Shown here piece after piece: positions 61,788-64,000 of a stretch of 64,000 nucleotides of DNA; position 1 is the stretch's first letter, and every line of letters begins with the position of its first letter. Source of the DNA: Alteromonas sp. M12 (GTDB lineage: Bacteria; Pseudomonadota; Gammaproteobacteria; Enterobacterales; Alteromonadaceae). Position numbers and translations under genes: made by a program. The notes under the pieces were generated by a model. That model was given only the letters and a program-made list of their open reading frames with translations, had not been told where the DNA came from and ran no database searches. The stretch is from NCBI RefSeq assembly GCF_037478005.1, contig NZ_CP144164.1, positions 4,898,001 through 4,962,000 of the forward strand. The letters are read 5' to 3'.

Positions 61788-63719
61788 ATGTTTTTAAAAC
61801 GTATAAAGACTTCTCTAGCTTTGGCCAGTTTAGTATTCGCATTGAGTGCGTGCCAGCAGGCACCAGAAAACTCAGGAATCACGCCAGAAACTGCCACAAA
61901 TAAAACCGATGATTTTAAAACCTATGACGCAGCTTCATTTTTTGCGACTACGTCAATGTATGGATCGTCTATCAGTCATGATGGAAGCGCAGTATTAGTT
62001 AGCAGTGATGAGTCTGGTATTTACAATGCCTATCGAATACCACTAGATGGCTCTGAAAAACAAGCACTGACAAAATCTACAACGGATTCTACCTATGCTG
62101 AGAGTTGGTTTCCAAAAGACGACCGCATTATTGTATCCGCAGATTTAGGTGGTAACGAGCTTAATCACGTTTACGTACGTGAGCTTGATGGCAAACTCGT
62201 CGACTTAACACCAGGTGAAGCATTACGAGCTGAGTTCTTTGGCTGGCACGAAAACCAAGACCATTTTTATGTGCTAACTACGGAGCGGGACCCGCGTTTC
62301 TTTGACTTGTATTTGTACTCAACAAAAGACTATAGCCGTGAAATGATTTTTCAGAATGACGCCGGCTTTGACTTAAAAGATGTGAGTAAAGATGCAAACT
62401 GGCTCGCACTAGCCAAAGCTAATTCAAGTGCAGATTCTGATATTTTCCTCGTCGATTTGAGTCAAGAAACGGCAACTCCTAAGCTGATCGCAGGTGATGA
62501 AGAAGAGTCAATTGCTTATTCTATTTATACCTTTTCAGCGGACAACGAGCGTTTATTATATGGCTCAAACAAAGGTAGCGAGTTCACCCATGTTATGAAT
62601 TACAGCCTAACCGATGGTTCGCATAGTGTTGATTTTGAAGCTGATTGGGATGTGATATTTAGCTACTTTTCGAAAAACGGAAAATACCAAGTTAATGGCA
62701 TCAACCAAGACGCACAAACGGTATTGAGCATCACTGAAGTCGCCACTGGCAAAGAGGTGACTATGCCAACGCTTCCCCCTGGCGATCTCAGAGGTGTTAA
62801 CTTTACTGCAGATGAAACAGAAATGGTGTTTTACCTAAACTCAGACACGTCGCCATCGAATCTTTATCATCACAAAATTGGTTCAGATAAGGTGGTGCAA
62901 TTAAGTAATAACGGCAACCCAAAGATTAAACAAGCGCACTTGGTCGCGGGCGAAACCCGGCGTTTCAAAAGCTTTGATGGTTTAGAAATTCCGGGAATTT
63001 TATACAAACCCAAACAAGCAGAAACCGAAAAAGTGCCCGCAATAGTGTGGATACACGGTGGCCCAGGCGGACAATCACGATTTGGTTATTCCGCGATGAT
63101 CCAGCATCTAGTAAATAACGGCTACGCCATTTTTATGATCAATAATCGCGGCTCTAGCGGTTATGGAAAGACATTTTTTCACCTAGATGATAAGCGTCAT
63201 GGTGAAGATGACTTACAAGATGTCGTTTACAACAAGAAATATTTACAAAGCTTGGATTGGGTAGACGAAAACAAAATAGGGGTTATGGGGGGCTCTTATG
63301 GCGGCTTTTTAACAATGGCGGCAATGACCTTTACCCAAGAGTTTGATGTTGGCATAAATATAGTGGGGGTCACTAACTGGGTGCGCACACTTGAAAGTAT
63401 ACCGCCGTATTGGGAAGCATTTAAACAAGCTTTGTATGATGAGATGGGGGACCCGGCGACAGATAAAAAACGCTTACATAGTATTTCGCCGGTATTCTTC
63501 GGTCACCAAGTGACCAAGCCAGTTTTAGTGGTACAGGGTGCCAACGACCCTCGCGTGTTGCAAGTTGAGAGTGACGATATGGTCGCGGCCATTCGTGAGG
63601 CAGGCAATCACGTGGAATACGTATTGTTTGAAGACGAAGGACATGGTTTTAGTAAGAAAGAAAACCGCATTGTTGCCTCTGAGCGCTACCTTAAGTTCTT
63701 AAAAGAATTTTTGAACTAA
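61788..63719 (+). CDS. S9-family prolyl oligopeptidase lipoprotein
   Basis: The 643-residue protein has a lipoprotein signal ending at the lipobox LSAC (residue 22). A beta-propeller of about 350 residues precedes the alpha/beta-hydrolase domain. The catalytic Ser is in GVMGGSYGGFLTMAA (about 505), the Asp is in GANDPRVLQ and the His in DEGHGF. VPAIVWIHGGPGGQSR is the oxyanion region. It should cut short peptides in the periplasm or at the outer membrane. AAGGATGCTTAC precedes the ATG. Confidence 0.92.
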   Translation: MFLKRIKTSLALASLVFALSACQQAPENSGITPETATNKTDDFKTYDAASFFATTSMYGSSISHDGSAVLVSSDESGIYNAYRIPLDGSEKQALTKSTTDSTYAESWFPKDDRIIVSADLGGNELNHVYVRELDGKLVDLTPGEALRAEFFGWHENQDHFYVLTTERDPRFFDLYLYSTKDYSREMIFQNDAGFDLKDVSKDANWLALAKANSSADSDIFLVDLSQETATPKLIAGDEEESIAYSIYTFSADNERLLYGSNKGSEFTHVMNYSLTDGSHSVDFEADWDVIFSYFSKNGKYQVNGINQDAQTVLSITEVATGKEVTMPTLPPGDLRGVNFTADETEMVFYLNSDTSPSNLYHHKIGSDKVVQLSNNGNPKIKQAHLVAGETRRFKSFDGLEIPGILYKPKQAETEKVPAIVWIHGGPGGQSRFGYSAMIQHLVNNGYAIFMINNRGSSGYGKTFFHLDDKRHGEDDLQDVVYNKKYLQSLDWVDENKIGVMGGSYGGFLTMAAMTFTQEFDVGINIVGVTNWVRTLESIPPYWEAFKQALYDEMGDPATDKKRLHSISPVFFGHQVTKPVLVVQGANDPRVLQVESDDMVAAIREAGNHVEYVLFEDEGHGFSKKENRIVASERYLKFLKEFLN

Positions 63720-63731
63720 ACTGTCTGTTGG

Positions 63732-63761
63732 ATAGCGTTCCTACATTTATGGGAACGCTAT
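63732..63761. terminator. inverted repeat after the S9 peptidase gene
   Basis: ATAGCGTTCC and GGAACGCTAT form a perfect 10-bp stem 12 bp after the stop, between convergent genes. No T tract follows on either strand, so terminator function is uncertain. Confidence 0.5.
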
Positions 63762-64000
63762 ACCCATCCTCTGAGCTTCGCTGCAATAAAGGGGGCAAAG
63801 GCCGTTACTGTGAGAACAACGGGCCATATATTGCCATCCTTGAATGTATAGGCTGCAAATAAATCGTTTAATGACTTGCCTTGCCAAAGTCCGAATGAAA
63901 ACTCAAAAGCAAGTGTAAGAAGCAGCCATCCAACACCGATAATACACAGCACCCGAAGGCTACGAGTATTTAGCCATGGAAGGGAAAAATACGCCACGCC
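63758..64000 (-). CDS. membrane protein, partial at the right edge
   Basis: The minus-strand frame is open to the right edge, so the start may lie outside. The visible 79 residues have two hydrophobic segments (LRVLCIIGVGWLLLTLAFEF and VVLTVTAFAPFIAAKL) and end LRGWV. The family is not recognised. Confidence 0.55.
   Translation of the reverse strand, partial: GVAYFSLPWLNTRSLRVLCIIGVGWLLLTLAFEFSFGLWQGKSLNDLFAAYTFKDGNIWPVVLTVTAFAPFIAAKLRGWV

Noticed and set aside
41..63990. Integron or genomic-island integrase
   Set aside because: No tyrosine or serine recombinase gene was found; the only recombinase-like gene is the RAYT.

Overview
This window is ordinary-density chromosome of a marine gammaproteobacterium, most likely an Alteromonadaceae member (Paraglaciecola/Glaciecola/Aliiglaciecola-like). 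The AT-rich composition, the TonB-dependent receptor with a long Alteromonadales-type signal peptide, several GGDEF proteins, the DauA-like SulP carrier, a YdeP-type molybdoenzyme and many small single-gene units all point that way. The assignment rests on gene content only. No rRNA, tRNA, CRISPR array, prophage or integrase was seen. About 70 protein genes are called, most on the minus strand.

Region by region. 0-9 kb: the start of a Wzz-like chain-length protein runs off the left edge. A DTW tRNA-modification protein follows, then a tight five-gene minus-strand operon (DUF1801, membrane protein, DoxX-like, alpha/beta hydrolase, small membrane protein). Next come a run of single genes (SpoIIAA-like, 2OG-Fe oxygenase, lipoprotein, ZIP transporter, DUF3565, VOC, RRM) and a PAS-GGDEF cyclase. 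9-24 kb: a TonB-dependent receptor with a good terminator, a DUF2165 protein, and a translationally coupled triad of porin-like protein, PstS-like periplasmic protein and membrane HAMP-PAS-GGDEF cyclase. Then a DauA-like SulP carrier, a 1 kb gene-free stretch, a DUF3360 transporter, a YdeP-type molybdoenzyme and a bestrophin. 24-41 kb: thioredoxin 2, small envelope proteins, a truncated hemoglobin, an aminotransferase beside a nitrilase, an esterase, a Qnr-like pentapeptide protein, a lipoprotein VOC protein, an amidohydrolase, a double cupin, a third diguanylate cyclase, a sulfotransferase, and a divergent DapA-like/TetR/PhyH-dioxygenase cluster.

41-61 kb is the accessory part. It holds single small genes, nearly all on the minus strand, mixed with broken genes: an esterase remnant near 41.8 kb, a multiply frameshifted secreted-protein gene at 46.4-47.0 kb, and a DUF3592 gene split by a slip in a T7 run at 61.2 kb. 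A distinctly GC-rich ABC efflux operon (adaptor, permease, ATPase) sits at 55-58 kb. This part also carries a REP-associated tyrosine transposase (RAYT) gene at 52.3-53.2 kb and at least 17 copies of the short motif ATGGGTGTC or its complement. The motif occurs singly, in a 101-bp tandem duplication, at one end of two diverged ~180-bp elements, and as a seven-unit cluster at 60.6-60.84 kb. This transposase plus its candidate repeat family is the most interesting signal in the window.

The last 2 kb holds an exported lipoprotein S9 peptidase and the start of a membrane protein cut by the right edge. Start codons were re-chosen for many genes from Shine-Dalgarno placement and signal peptides; several are TTG or GTG.
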